Assembly (NCBI GenBank): GCA_016200225.1
Contig: JACQFD010000038.1
Location: 62,001-126,000, forward strand
Direction: 5' to 3'
Length of the DNA: 64,000 bases
DNA from: Planctomycetota bacterium
GTDB taxonomy: Bacteria > Planctomycetota > UBA1135 > JACQFD01
Shown here piece after piece: positions 44,830 to 53,648 of this stretch; position 1 is the stretch's first letter, and each line of letters begins with the position of its first letter. The notes below the pieces were generated by a model. The model made no database searches. It had not been told where the DNA came from and saw nothing but the letters and a program-made list of their open reading frames with translations. The position numbers were made by a program, and so were the translations under genes.

Positions 44830-45537
44830 ATGGAACGTCATCTTGACCACGATCTCGACACCGTCCGGCAGCTCGTCCTGCGGATGGGCGGCCTCGTCGA
44901 GAAAATGCTCGTCGATTGCATGAAGTCGCTCGTCGACCGCGACAGTGCGCGCGGCGAACTCGTGATTCGCACCGATATCGAAGTCGATTTGTTAGAAAAA
45001 GAAATCGACGAACATTGTTTATCGATTCTCGCGCGCTACCAGCCGACGGCGACGGATTTGCGGCTGATCGCGGCCGTAATGAAACTTGTAAACGATCTCG
45101 AACGCATGGGCGACTCCGCCGTGAACATCGCGCAGGCCGCGGCCGTGATCAATCAGGAACCGCCGCTCAAACCCTATATCGATCTGCCGCGGCTCGCGCT
45201 GCTCGTGCAAAAAATGGTGCGCGAATCGCTCGACAGCCTCGTGCAGCGCAATTCGAAACTCGCGTACGAAATCTGCAAGCGCGACGACGAAATCGACAAT
45301 CTTTATAAGCAACTGTTCCGCGAACTGTTATGTTTTATGATCGAGGACCCGAAAACGGTGACGCGCGCGCTGCATTTATTATTAGTCGCGCGCAACCTCG
45401 AACGCATCGCGGATCACGCGACGAATATTTCCGAAGACGTTATCTATTACGTCGAGGGCCGCGACATCCGCCACATGGGCGCCGAAATCGAGCGTGCGAA
45501 GTCGCAGGGAATCGGCTCGACGGAAGAGACGCCGTAG
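44830..45537 (+). CDS. phoU: phosphate signalling regulator PhoU
   Basis: A 235-residue protein of two three-helix PhoU domains, each with the metal-binding ExxxD-type signature: LIAAVMKLVNDLERMGDSAVNIA in domain 1 and LHLLLVARNLERIADHATNISE in domain 2. PhoU represses the Pho regulon through the Pst transporter and the sensor kinase when phosphate is plentiful. The ATG gives MERHLDHDLDTV; the ORF has seven extra codons upstream. It is about 2.3 kb from, and convergent with, the pst operon. The 3' end recurs at 46678-46824. Confidence 0.95.
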   Translation: MERHLDHDLDTVRQLVLRMGGLVEKMLVDCMKSLVDRDSARGELVIRTDIEVDLLEKEIDEHCLSILARYQPTATDLRLIAAVMKLVNDLERMGDSAVNIAQAAAVINQEPPLKPYIDLPRLALLVQKMVRESLDSLVQRNSKLAYEICKRDDEIDNLYKQLFRELLCFMIEDPKTVTRALHLLLVARNLERIADHATNISEDVIYYVEGRDIRHMGAEIERAKSQGIGSTEETP

Positions 45538-45589
45538 AGACAGATTTGACGCGCCGAGGTGATGGCTTGCGCGTCGGTGCATTGTCTCT
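45536..45589. repeat. long imperfect hairpin downstream of phoU
   Basis: AGAGACA (overlapping the phoU stop) pairs with TGTCTCT, and inside it GACGCGC pairs with GCGCGTC. A short pyrimidine tail follows. It could act as a terminator or as a structure at the left boundary of the deaminase cassette. The copy of the phoU end at 46824 is not followed by the same structure. Confidence 0.5.
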
Positions 45590-45799
45590 TCAATTATGCC
45601 GTCGGCATTGGCGGAACATGGGACAACGTGAACGCTCCCCGGTCGTCGGGTAAACGCGCGCAATCTGCCAGGACCTTGACACCGAACGATTCGCGGCATA
45701 ATTTTCCGCGTCATCGGCGTTTATTATAATTCATGCACTTTAGTAGCAATGCCGATGCAGCCGAATTTCCCCCGCTTGGCAGTTTATTAGACATAAATT

Positions 45800-46051
45800 A
45801 TGGAATCCACGCATCGCTGGCTCTCCTGTGAACAAATCGTGCGCGGCAATTTTAAAGATGAGGTCGTTATCATCGTCAAGTTGCGCGACGGATCTATTGT
45901 TTCGTATTTCGTTCCGGCGGAGGACGTCGAAAGAAATGAAAAGAAAGTACGCGTCAGCGTCCGCGACTCCGGAGAAATTACGTGGGCGACCCTGCCGACG
46001 TCGGAGCCGGTCACGATTCCAATCGAACGAACAAGTCTCGTTCCGGCATGA
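45800..46051 (+). CDS. small protein coupled to the dCTP-deaminase-like gene
   Basis: An 83-residue protein, beta-rich, without Cys pairs or membrane segments beyond short strands (VVIIVKLRDGSIVSYFVPAEDV). I recognise no family. Its TGA overlaps the ATG of the deaminase gene (ATGA), so the two are translated together. It lies in the segment between phoU and the phoU 3' fragment. Confidence 0.55.
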   Translation: MESTHRWLSCEQIVRGNFKDEVVIIVKLRDGSIVSYFVPAEDVERNEKKVRVSVRDSGEITWATLPTSEPVTIPIERTSLVPA

Positions 46052-46641
46052 TCCTCTCCAACATCGCGCTGCTCGCCGCTCTGGACGAACGGCGCCTTAT
46101 TATAGATCCGGAACCTCGGCCCCGAGATCCGAACGACAATCTGGGCGTGGAGTGTCCGTATGCAACGACTGCAGTCGATTTGCGTTTAGGTAGTGAAGTC
46201 TCGTATTTTAATGATGGACTCGCGATCAACATTGACCTGCGACGAGGGAGATTTGCCAGTACGTTTGGGCCAAATTCAACAAATAAGACTATTACCGAAG
46301 AACAGCCCTATTGCCTTTCTCCGGGAAAATTCGTCCTTGCGAATACTTTCGAACGGGTTGAGTTGCCAATTGAAACAGGGAAAACCTCGCTTGCCGCTCG
46401 TGTCGAGGGACGTAGCTCGTTTGCGCGCTGCGGGCTCCTCGTTCATTTTACGGCGCCTACGATTCATGCGGGGTTCAGAGGCAGAATTACATTAGAATTG
46501 ACGAATTTGGGCCCAATTCCGATATTATTATATCCAAAAATGTACATTTGTCAACTTATCGTTGAGGAAGTGTCCGGGACGCCGCGAAAAAATGATAGTC
46601 AATTTCAAGGGCAGGCACGGCCGAGTGGGGCAAAGTTTTGA
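46048..46641 (+). CDS. dCTP deaminase-like protein
   Basis: A 197-residue protein of the trimeric dCTP deaminase/dUTPase fold. ARVEGRSSFARCGL (117-130) is the substrate-binding motif, with RSS at 122-124. HAGFRGRITLEL (140-151) carries the expected catalytic Glu150, and LYPKMYICQLIVEEV (161-175) is the C-terminal strand with the conserved Gln. The family converts dCTP to dUTP for dTMP synthesis. Related deaminases are also used in phage defence, by draining dCTP. The loops around residues 60-90 differ from housekeeping Dcd. Overlap with the preceding small gene and the phoU-repeat flanks argue for an accessory cassette. Confidence 0.75.
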   Translation: MILSNIALLAALDERRLIIDPEPRPRDPNDNLGVECPYATTAVDLRLGSEVSYFNDGLAINIDLRRGRFASTFGPNSTNKTITEEQPYCLSPGKFVLANTFERVELPIETGKTSLAARVEGRSSFARCGLLVHFTAPTIHAGFRGRITLELTNLGPIPILLYPKMYICQLIVEEVSGTPRKNDSQFQGQARPSGAKF

Positions 46642-46677
46642 TTTGATGGAAACGAGCAGAAGCGCGTAAGTCCACCC

Positions 46678-46824
46678 TTGCAACTCGAACGTATCGCCAA
46701 TCACGCTACAACTACTTCGGAAGATATTATCTATTACGTCGAAGGCCGCGACATCCGGCACATGGGCGCCGAAATCGAGCGTGCGAAGTCGCAGGGAATC
46801 GGCTCGACGGAAGAGACGCCGTAG
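46678..46824 (+). pseudogene. 3' fragment of phoU
   Basis: Forty-eight codons plus a stop reproduce the C-terminus of PhoU in the same orientation: LERIANHATTTSEDIIYYVE in place of LERIADHATNISEDVIYYVE, then an unchanged end. The last 66 bases (46759-46824) are identical to 45472-45537, while the first 80 show many changes, so identity rises sharply toward the gene end. Sequence after the stop differs. It is not a functional phoU. Confidence 0.92.
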
Positions 46825-46869
46825 GAGCCCCGGGGACAGATCCATTTTTCGACGGTCCCGATTTTCTTC

Positions 46870-47595
46870 TCATCGCACATAACTAAAAGTAACGCGGACT
46901 TGCGCCTCGAGATAATTATTAGATGCCGCCGGCACATCGCCACTATTAGCAGAGACGATCCGCGATCCGAATGACTTTGTTTGTGAATTCGGGCTTTCGA
47001 TGTATTCAACTCTTGTCGGACCCATGAGTTTCCAGCCGAGTTCTCGTGCGGTTACGTCGGCCTGCTGCCTGGCGTCCTTGATCGCAAGCGTTCTTGCAGC
47101 GTCTTCCAACTCACGCTGTTTGGACGAGAACAACTTTATTAAATGAATCTCATCAATTCCCAGACTGACGAGATCTGCCTGTAGTGTGCTCAACTCGTTC
47201 ACTCGGTCCGTCCGCATCGAGAATGTGGACCGGGCCAAGTAGAAGTCGTCGTCGAGTTTGTTTGTTTGGCCTCGGTCGCGCTCGAGAGTTGTACCCTCAA
47301 GTACAATAATTCCGTTCGGGTACTTTTCCTTTTCAAGATATTTCCTAACTGCCAAGTTTATTTCATCATGCGATTTTTTCGCGCGCTGAACATCTGCGTC
47401 GCGAACCGAAACGCTAAATTGTAAATCCGCCATATCGACGGTGAAAAACACCTTGCCGCGCCCGATTACAATAAATTCTGACGTCGGATTTGTAGAAATG
47501 GTCGACCGTTGCGAATCGTCACGCACAGCAGGTGCGCTACACGCAAAAAGCGTTAAGCCGATAAGCGAAATGGAAAGTAGCCAAATTGATTTCAT
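46870..47595 (-). CDS. SIMPL (DUF541) domain lipoprotein
   Basis: A 241-residue protein. The lipoprotein signal MKSIWLLSISLIGLTLFAC has its lipobox Cys at 19. The mature part is a SIMPL domain: IVIGRGKVFFTVDMADLQFSV, VRKYLEKEKYP, ARSTFSMRTDRVNEL, then ARTLAIKDARQQADVTARELG and a beta ending QVRVTFSYV. SIMPL proteins form oligomeric periplasmic rings linked to oxidative stress and membrane functions; the biochemical role is unclear. GGAG lies about 6 bases before the ATG, one of the few good ribosome sites in the window, and fixes this start. Confidence 0.85.
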   Translation of the reverse strand: MKSIWLLSISLIGLTLFACSAPAVRDDSQRSTISTNPTSEFIVIGRGKVFFTVDMADLQFSVSVRDADVQRAKKSHDEINLAVRKYLEKEKYPNGIIVLEGTTLERDRGQTNKLDDDFYLARSTFSMRTDRVNELSTLQADLVSLGIDEIHLIKLFSSKQRELEDAARTLAIKDARQQADVTARELGWKLMGPTRVEYIESPNSQTKSFGSRIVSANSGDVPAASNNYLEAQVRVTFSYVR

Positions 47596-47777
47596 CTTGT
47601 CTCCGGAGAAGTCGACGAAAGTTTCTGGCGACACCAATCGCCGTTCGCAATTGGACACTTTTAACGCACGATTCGTTCGAAAGAAATCCGTGACGAACTC
47701 AAATACGCGATGCAGGACCGCCTATCAGCGCCTGCTGCCGTGAAAATTGCCGGCCCCGTTTCTCTTACACAGGACCA

Positions 47778-48626
47778 CTAACCAAACCTTCCGGTAATAT
47801 AATCTTCCGTCTGCTGCTTCTGCGGTTTTAAGAATAACTTTTCCGTCGCGCCGTATTCGATCAATTTGCCAAGATATAAAAAAGCGGTGTAGTCGGACGC
47901 GCGCGAAGCCTGTTGCATATTGTGCGTCACGATCACGATCGTGTAGTCTTTCTTTAATTCTAACATTAGCTCCTCAATCTTGGCGGTCGCGATCGGGTCG
48001 AGGGCGGAGCAGGGTTCGTCGAGAAGTATGATTTCGGGTTCGACCGCGATGGCGCGGGCGATGCAGAGGCGCTGTTGCTGGCCGCCGGAGAGACCGAGCG
48101 CGCTGTCTTTCAATCGATCCTTCACTTCATCGAACAACGCGGCGCCGCGGAGACTCTTTTCTACAATTGCGTCGAGCTCCGATTTTTTGTTCATTCCATG
48201 GATGCGCGGGCCGTAGGCGACGTTTTCATAAATCGATTTCGGAAAGGGATTCGATTTTTGAAACACCATGCCGATGCGCTTGCGAAGATAATTTACATCG
48301 ACGTCGGGAGCATACATTTCCTGGCCTTCGAATATGATGCGCCCGACGACGCGCGCCTCGTCGACGAGGTCGTTCATGCGATTCAAACAGCGGAGCAGCG
48401 TCGACTTGCCGCAGCCCGACGGTCCGATGAACGCCGTGATCTTACTTTTCTCGATTTCCATCGAAATGTCCTCGAGCGCATGTTTCGATCCATAATAAAA
48501 ATCGAGGTGCTCGATGCTAATAATCGTCTCGGCGATCGGCGGACAAAGTGCCGGGTCGCGGGGACCGCGGGCGTTTGCGGCGGAAACGTCCATGTTCACG
48601 GGGTTTTTCTGTTTTGAAGGTGTCAT
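47778..48626 (-). CDS. pstB: phosphate ABC transporter ATP-binding protein PstB
   Basis: A 282-residue ATPase. Walker A is GPSGCGKST. The Q-loop lies in GMVFQKSNPFPKSI, the PstB-specific form. The signature is LSGGQQQRLCIARA, and Walker B is IILLDEPCSALDP followed by the His switch in VTHNMQQA. It powers phosphate uptake through PstC-PstA from the cytoplasmic side. The N-terminus has about 30 extra polar residues before the first strand. The gene is last in pstSCAB, 8 bases after pstA. Confidence 0.97.
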   Translation of the reverse strand: MTPSKQKNPVNMDVSAANARGPRDPALCPPIAETIISIEHLDFYYGSKHALEDISMEIEKSKITAFIGPSGCGKSTLLRCLNRMNDLVDEARVVGRIIFEGQEMYAPDVDVNYLRKRIGMVFQKSNPFPKSIYENVAYGPRIHGMNKKSELDAIVEKSLRGAALFDEVKDRLKDSALGLSGGQQQRLCIARAIAVEPEIILLDEPCSALDPIATAKIEELMLELKKDYTIVIVTHNMQQASRASDYTAFLYLGKLIEYGATEKLFLKPQKQQTEDYITGRFG

Positions 48627-48634
48627 CGCAATTA

Positions 48635-50380
48635 CTAAACGGAAGCGCCGGCGTATTTCCTTCGTAAATGATTTCGGAGCGAAATCGCGGTCAGGTTCAT
48701 CGCCGTGACGATCGCGATTAATAAAAATGACGTCGCGAAAATCAGCGGTTTTGTAGCATCGACGTTTTTGTTCTGAAATGCCATATCATAAATATGAAAT
48801 CCCAAATGCATGAATTTGCGCTCGGGATGCAGGAACGGCGGCGAACCGTCGAGCGGCATCGTCGTCGCGAGTTTCACCATGCCGACGATCATGAGCGGCG
48901 CCACTTCACCGGCCGCGCGCGCCATTGCTAATATTAGTCCTGTTAATATTCCGGGCGCGGCGGCGGGGATCACGACGCGCCATGTCGTCTCGAATTTCGT
49001 CGCGCCGAGCGCGAGCGAGCCCTCGCGCACGATGCGCGGCACGGCCGCGAGCCCTTCCTCGGAGGCGACGATGACGACCGGAACTGTTAAAAGCGCCAGC
49101 GTAAGACTTGCCCAGAGAATGCCGCCCGTGCCGAACGTCGGCGACGGGAGACTCTCCGCGAAAAATAACTGATCGATCGACCCTCCGACCATATATACAA
49201 AAAATCCCAATCCAAACATTCCAAAAACGATCGACGGAACTCCGGCCAGATTGTTCACGGCGATGCGGACGAGGCGGACGATGAATCCCTGTTTTGCATA
49301 TTCGCGCAGATAGAGCGCGGCCAGCACGCCGAATGGCACGACGGCGAAGGACATCAAGAGAACCATCATAACTGTTCCGAAAATCGCCGGAAAAATGCCT
49401 CCTTCAGTGTTCAGATTTCTCGGATTATCAAAAAGGAATTCGCCGACGCGCCGAATATAAAGAATACTCCGTCCGCCGAAACCGAGATCGTTCGGACGCA
49501 CGAACCGCGCGATGCCGCCGATCGGAACCTCCCGCTTCGCTCCCGCCGCCGTCTCGAGCACCAGCACGTCGGATTCGAGGCCTTTCTTTAATTCTAACAA
49601 TTTCTTTTCCAAAACGTCGTGCTCGCGGTTCATCGACTCGACGGTTTTATCAATTCGTAGAATTTCGGTCTGTCCCTCCGCATCCGCGCCGCTCTTGCCG
49701 ACGAGCGCTTTTTTTCGCAGACGCAGTCGGTTCAATTCCTCGTCGATGGATCCGATCTGTTCTTTTTCGAATGTTTGTATGACTCCGCGTAATTGTAATT
49801 TTTCGCCGAGAATGCGGTCGACCGTTTTGTAAATATCGCCGCCGTCGAGCGTTGCCGCCGCGCCGTCGCGGCGGATCTCCTTCGGAAAACCGATGAACGG
49901 CGACCATTCAAATCGCTCGATGTACGCGGCGTCGACGGGCTCCGTCCGGCGCTCAATTGTATTTTCATCGATCCAACCGAAATCCTGCTGGCCCGTGTCG
50001 ACGTTGGCGAACCGAACTTTGATGCGAAGCGCACCGTCCGCGCCGTTGCGTCCATCGGCACTGCGTCCGTCGGCACTGCGTCCATCGGCACTGCGTCCAT
50101 CGGCGTTCTTAACAAATTCCGTTTCGTGAATTTCGCCGAGCGCCCAACTTCCGTCCTTGAATTCGAATAGTATTAACGGTTTTTGCCAGAAACAACTGAG
50201 CCCGTTCACGGCGAGCAGTCCGACGAGGCAGATCACGAGTAGTAAATTTAACGCAAGCGCGCCGCCGCAGAGCCAGATCATCGTCTCGCCCCACAACCCC
50301 GCCGTCCGTTTGCGGTGCCGCAGCCCGCCGCCCGCCGGAGCGGCGCGGGGTTTCATGACAGTTTCGATCGCCGCGGGCAT
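48635..50380 (-). CDS. pstA: phosphate ABC transporter permease PstA with a large insertion
   Basis: A 581-residue permease, nearly twice the usual 280-300. One helix at about 34-56 is followed by a non-membrane insertion of about 250 residues. The insertion holds the tandem SADGR repeat (92-111), two beta-rich parts that mention cofactor-free motifs only, and a coiled coil (about 205-275, IDEELNRLRLRKKALVG). The remaining five helices include the ABC-permease EAA-type loop (EGLAAVPRIVREGSLALGATKFETTW). It forms the phosphate channel with PstC. The large insertion, on the periplasmic side by topology, has no assigned role. It starts 12 bases after pstC. Confidence 0.93.
   Translation of the reverse strand: MPAAIETVMKPRAAPAGGGLRHRKRTAGLWGETMIWLCGGALALNLLLVICLVGLLAVNGLSCFWQKPLILFEFKDGSWALGEIHETEFVKNADGRSADGRSADGRSADGRNGADGALRIKVRFANVDTGQQDFGWIDENTIERRTEPVDAAYIERFEWSPFIGFPKEIRRDGAAATLDGGDIYKTVDRILGEKLQLRGVIQTFEKEQIGSIDEELNRLRLRKKALVGKSGADAEGQTEILRIDKTVESMNREHDVLEKKLLELKKGLESDVLVLETAAGAKREVPIGGIARFVRPNDLGFGGRSILYIRRVGEFLFDNPRNLNTEGGIFPAIFGTVMMVLLMSFAVVPFGVLAALYLREYAKQGFIVRLVRIAVNNLAGVPSIVFGMFGLGFFVYMVGGSIDQLFFAESLPSPTFGTGGILWASLTLALLTVPVVIVASEEGLAAVPRIVREGSLALGATKFETTWRVVIPAAAPGILTGLILAMARAAGEVAPLMIVGMVKLATTMPLDGSPPFLHPERKFMHLGFHIYDMAFQNKNVDATKPLIFATSFLLIAIVTAMNLTAISLRNHLRRKYAGASV
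50046..50105 (-). repeat. four tandem 15-bp repeats within pstA
   Basis: Four units of the form CTGCGTCCATCGGCA (with single-base variants) encode the pentapeptide SADGR or NADGR in the pstA insertion. The repeats are in frame, so copy number may change without breaking the gene. Confidence 0.95.
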
Positions 50381-50392
50381 TTTAGTAATATA

Positions 50393-52603
50393 TCAAAGCG
50401 TCGAATATTTGCTTCGCAGCCGCTGCCGCACGAGTTCGGCCGCGGTATTGATAATAAACGTGAATCCAAATAATAACAATCCGGACAGAAACAGAATTCT
50501 ATAAAGCGTGCCTCCGTGCGGCGCCTCCGGAATCTCGTTTGCAATATTCGCCGAGAGCGTGCGAAATCCGTTGAACGGACTCCAATCCATGATCGCCGTC
50601 ACGCCCGTCGCCATCACGACGATCATCGTTTCGCCGACCGCGCGTCCGAAACCGATCATAATCCCGGAGAATATTCCCGGACTCGCCGTCGGCAACACGA
50701 CGCGCGTGACCGTTTGCCAACGATGCGCGCCGAGCGCGAGCGACGCGGATATTAATGTTTTCGGAACATTTGAAAACGCGTCCTCGGCCACCGCGAAAAT
50801 GATCGGTATCACCGCGAAACCCATCGCCATCCCGACGACGATCGCGTTGTTTTGATTATATTCCGCGCCCGTCGTCCGGAGCAACCATGCCTGAAAATTG
50901 CCGCCAAAAAGCGCCGACTCCACCGGTCCCGACGACAGCATTGCGAGCCACGCGCCCGCCGCAATCGCGATCATGAAACATGGAATTTCGGTTCCCTGCG
51001 GAAATCTCGCGCGAAATGTTTTTGGTAATATTCGTCCGATGAACCCCGCGGCCACGATCGAGACGGGGACCATCAGTATCATTGAAATGATCGCTACAAA
51101 TCCGCTCGCGACGCGCGGCGCGAGCCAGAGACCCGCGAGGAATCCGATGACGACGCTCGGCAGCGACGCCATGATTTCGACGATTGGCTTTACAAATCTG
51201 CGCAAACCCCACGACAGGAATTGTGAAGTGTACATCGCCGCGAGCACGGCGGCCGGGATTGCTAATAATAATGAATAGAACGTCCCCTTCAGCGTTCCAT
51301 AAACGATCGGCACGAGACTGAGCTTCGGTTCGACGTCGTTCGACGACGACGACGATTGCCACGAATACTCGGGCTCGATGTTGTTTTCGTACCAAACCTT
51401 TCCGAACAGCGCTTTCACGCTCGTTTCGGGATGCGGATTATGAATATCGAGCACCGCGAGCGTTTCTGTATTATAAACGAACAGTCCGTCGGCTTTCGGT
51501 GTATATAATATTCCGGACGGATCCGCGACCGGCGAACGGCCTTCCCAAAGAATCCGCTCCGACGTCGAGTGCGCGAGGCGCAGTCCGCCGCCCGCGTCGA
51601 GCGAAAAAAAACTCTTCTCGCGCGTCGATGCTTCAAATCGCGTCACCGCGAGCGGGTGTTTCTTAAAATCCCGAATTCTTGTTAATATTTTCGAATCGGT
51701 GTTCCTGCCGACGAGAAACCATACGGATACGCCGCCGTCCTCCTGTCCGACGAGCAGCGACTGATCGCCGAGCAAAAAACCGAGCGCCGAAACGGGCGCG
51801 CCGCCGACTTTCACGCGGTCGGCAGGTTCCAATTTGTTATTTTGAATTCTCCAACGCGCAAGTTCTCCGTCGCGCGTGGCGCCATAAACATTCTGCCCCT
51901 CGAGATCGACGGCGAGGCGGCGGATGTTCGCCGGCGCGGCGGCTTCGGTCTTCGATATGTCGTCCTCGACCTCCCCCGTCATTTCGTTTTTCGTAACAGA
52001 TCGGTTTAGATATATTAATTTATCGCCGGAGACTGCGGCGAGACCGCGCGCGCCTTCGGGACCGATCCGCGCGTCGGACGCATCGGACGGCCCTTTCGCG
52101 CCGAATTCGAAGATCGCCGGTTTTTGTACGATTGGCGTGACGACGCGCACGCTGCCCTTGAAATCAATATTAAATTTCACGGCGGCCACGCATTCGCGTC
52201 CGTCGGCGAGCACGACGTGGAACCCGCCGTGCTTTGCGGCGGCCCGCGCATACACCTGGCCTTCGAGTCCGTCGATTTTGAATTCCGGCGCCTCGCGTCC
52301 CGCGGCGAGATCATAACATTTTACAATTCCGCGATCCTCGAGCGCGAGGCACCATGTTTGATATTCATCGGTCAGCACGGCGCGCGGCGGCGACGAAAAT
52401 GACAAAAACCGCCCGGGCGCGACGGTCGCCTCCGCGAATAGCGGCATCACTTCGCCGAGGATGAATACAAAGATTCCCAGCACGCATGCGATGATCGCCA
52501 GGCCACCGATCGTTACAAAATACTTCGCGAATCTGTCGGAAAGCCGGCGGCGCGCGGAAGTCTCCGCGCGCCGCGAGCGGTCTTTATTACTACTAATTCC
52601 CAC
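50393..52603 (-). CDS. pstC: phosphate ABC transporter permease PstC with a periplasmic propeller-like domain
   Basis: A 736-residue permease, against about 300 in E. coli. After helix 1 (about 29-52) comes a 340-residue soluble region with propeller-like strands (AAVSGDKLIYLNRS, RRLAVDLEGQNVYGATRDG, VSALGFLLGDQSLLVG). This is a known variant of large PstC proteins. The C-terminal permease has SLLLAIPAAVLAAMYTSQFL, the EAA loop VAEDAFSNVPKTLISASLALGAHRW and a last helix. The start is GTG, overlapping the end of pstS by 11 bases, which implies coupling. It works with PstA and PstB to import phosphate. Confidence 0.94.
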   Translation of the reverse strand: MGISSNKDRSRRAETSARRRLSDRFAKYFVTIGGLAIIACVLGIFVFILGEVMPLFAEATVAPGRFLSFSSPPRAVLTDEYQTWCLALEDRGIVKCYDLAAGREAPEFKIDGLEGQVYARAAAKHGGFHVVLADGRECVAAVKFNIDFKGSVRVVTPIVQKPAIFEFGAKGPSDASDARIGPEGARGLAAVSGDKLIYLNRSVTKNEMTGEVEDDISKTEAAAPANIRRLAVDLEGQNVYGATRDGELARWRIQNNKLEPADRVKVGGAPVSALGFLLGDQSLLVGQEDGGVSVWFLVGRNTDSKILTRIRDFKKHPLAVTRFEASTREKSFFSLDAGGGLRLAHSTSERILWEGRSPVADPSGILYTPKADGLFVYNTETLAVLDIHNPHPETSVKALFGKVWYENNIEPEYSWQSSSSSNDVEPKLSLVPIVYGTLKGTFYSLLLAIPAAVLAAMYTSQFLSWGLRRFVKPIVEIMASLPSVVIGFLAGLWLAPRVASGFVAIISMILMVPVSIVAAGFIGRILPKTFRARFPQGTEIPCFMIAIAAGAWLAMLSSGPVESALFGGNFQAWLLRTTGAEYNQNNAIVVGMAMGFAVIPIIFAVAEDAFSNVPKTLISASLALGAHRWQTVTRVVLPTASPGIFSGIMIGFGRAVGETMIVVMATGVTAIMDWSPFNGFRTLSANIANEIPEAPHGGTLYRILFLSGLLLFGFTFIINTAAELVRQRLRSKYSTL

Positions 52604-53648
52604 CGAGTTTTTGGAGTTCTTCGTTTACCATTTTCGGCGTCAATTTAAGAAACTCGTCCTTGTCGACCTGTTCCTGTCCCTGCTTCGAGAGAATGTATTT
52701 TAACATTTCGCGAACGAGCGGATCGACCGGCTTGTTCGGCTCTTTGTTAATATAAACATAAAGGAAGCGCGAGAGCGGGTACTTGCCGTCGTAAACATTC
52801 TTCGCGTCGGTCGAAAAGTACGGTTTTCCGTCCTTCGCGGCGACGTCGAGCGTCTTGACGCCCGCCGTTTTATAACCGATGCCGCTGTATCCGATGCCGG
52901 CCGCGTCGGCCGTGATCGCCTGGATCACGCCGCCCGATCCCGGCTGTTCCTTGACGGAATCTTTATAATCGCCCTTCGCGAGCGCGTGTTCCTTGAAATA
53001 AACATTCGTTCCGGAGGCCGAATTGCGGCCGTAAATGCTGATCGGCTTTTCGGCCCAGTCGCCCTTCAGACCGAGCTGGCCCCAGGAATTGATATCTTCG
53101 GGCGCGCCGCCCTTGCGGGTCTTCGAGAAAATCGCGTCGACCTGCGTCAATGTTAATTTATCGATCGGATTGTCTTTATTTACATAAACCGCGAGCGCGT
53201 CGATCGCGACTTTTATTGGAGTCGGCTTATAACCAAATTTCTTTTCGAATTCGTCGAGTTCCGAATCCTTCATTTCGCGGCTCATCGGGCCGAGTTGCGA
53301 TGCCCCCTTGATCAGCGCCGGCGGCGCCGTTCCGGAACCCTTCCCTTCGACCTGCACGCGGGCGGAAGGATACAAGCCCTGGAAACCCTCGCCCCAGTGA
53401 GTCATCAAATTCAGCAACGTATCGGAACCGACGGAATTGAGGTTTCCGGAAATACCGGAGACCGTTTCATACTTCTTGATTTCGTCGTCCCTGGCTGCCG
53501 CCACAACGGTTGCTTTCGGACTCGATTTATCGTTTAAATTCGAGTTCGTGACACTACCGTTCGACTTGCCGGCCGACTGAGAAGCGAACAAACTGACGGC
53601 CGCGACGGCGGCCGCGCCAAAAGCGCCAAAAATCGTTAGTAATCGCAT
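52593..53648 (-). CDS. pstS: periplasmic phosphate-binding protein PstS
   Basis: A 351-residue protein. Its signal peptide (MRLLTIFGAFGAAAVAAVSLFA) has no lipobox. The mature protein has the phosphate-binding segments SGNLNSVGSDTLLNLM, EGKGSGTAPPALI and GRNSASGTNVYF, plus PGSGGVIQAI and GIGYSGIGYK, all typical of PBP class IV. It delivers phosphate to PstCA. It is first in the operon, with a candidate Pho box 160 bases upstream of the ATG. Confidence 0.96.
   Translation of the reverse strand: MRLLTIFGAFGAAAVAAVSLFASQSAGKSNGSVTNSNLNDKSSPKATVVAAARDDEIKKYETVSGISGNLNSVGSDTLLNLMTHWGEGFQGLYPSARVQVEGKGSGTAPPALIKGASQLGPMSREMKDSELDEFEKKFGYKPTPIKVAIDALAVYVNKDNPIDKLTLTQVDAIFSKTRKGGAPEDINSWGQLGLKGDWAEKPISIYGRNSASGTNVYFKEHALAKGDYKDSVKEQPGSGGVIQAITADAAGIGYSGIGYKTAGVKTLDVAAKDGKPYFSTDAKNVYDGKYPLSRFLYVYINKEPNKPVDPLVREMLKYILSKQGQEQVDKDEFLKLTPKMVNEELQKLGGN

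Noticed and set aside
45982..46047. Upstream start for the dCTP-deaminase-like gene.
   Set aside because: The ATG at 46048 overlaps the previous stop as ATGA and places the first helix at the usual N-terminus.
50046..50105. CRISPR-like repeat array.
   Set aside because: The units are 15 bp, directly adjacent without spacers and in frame within pstA.
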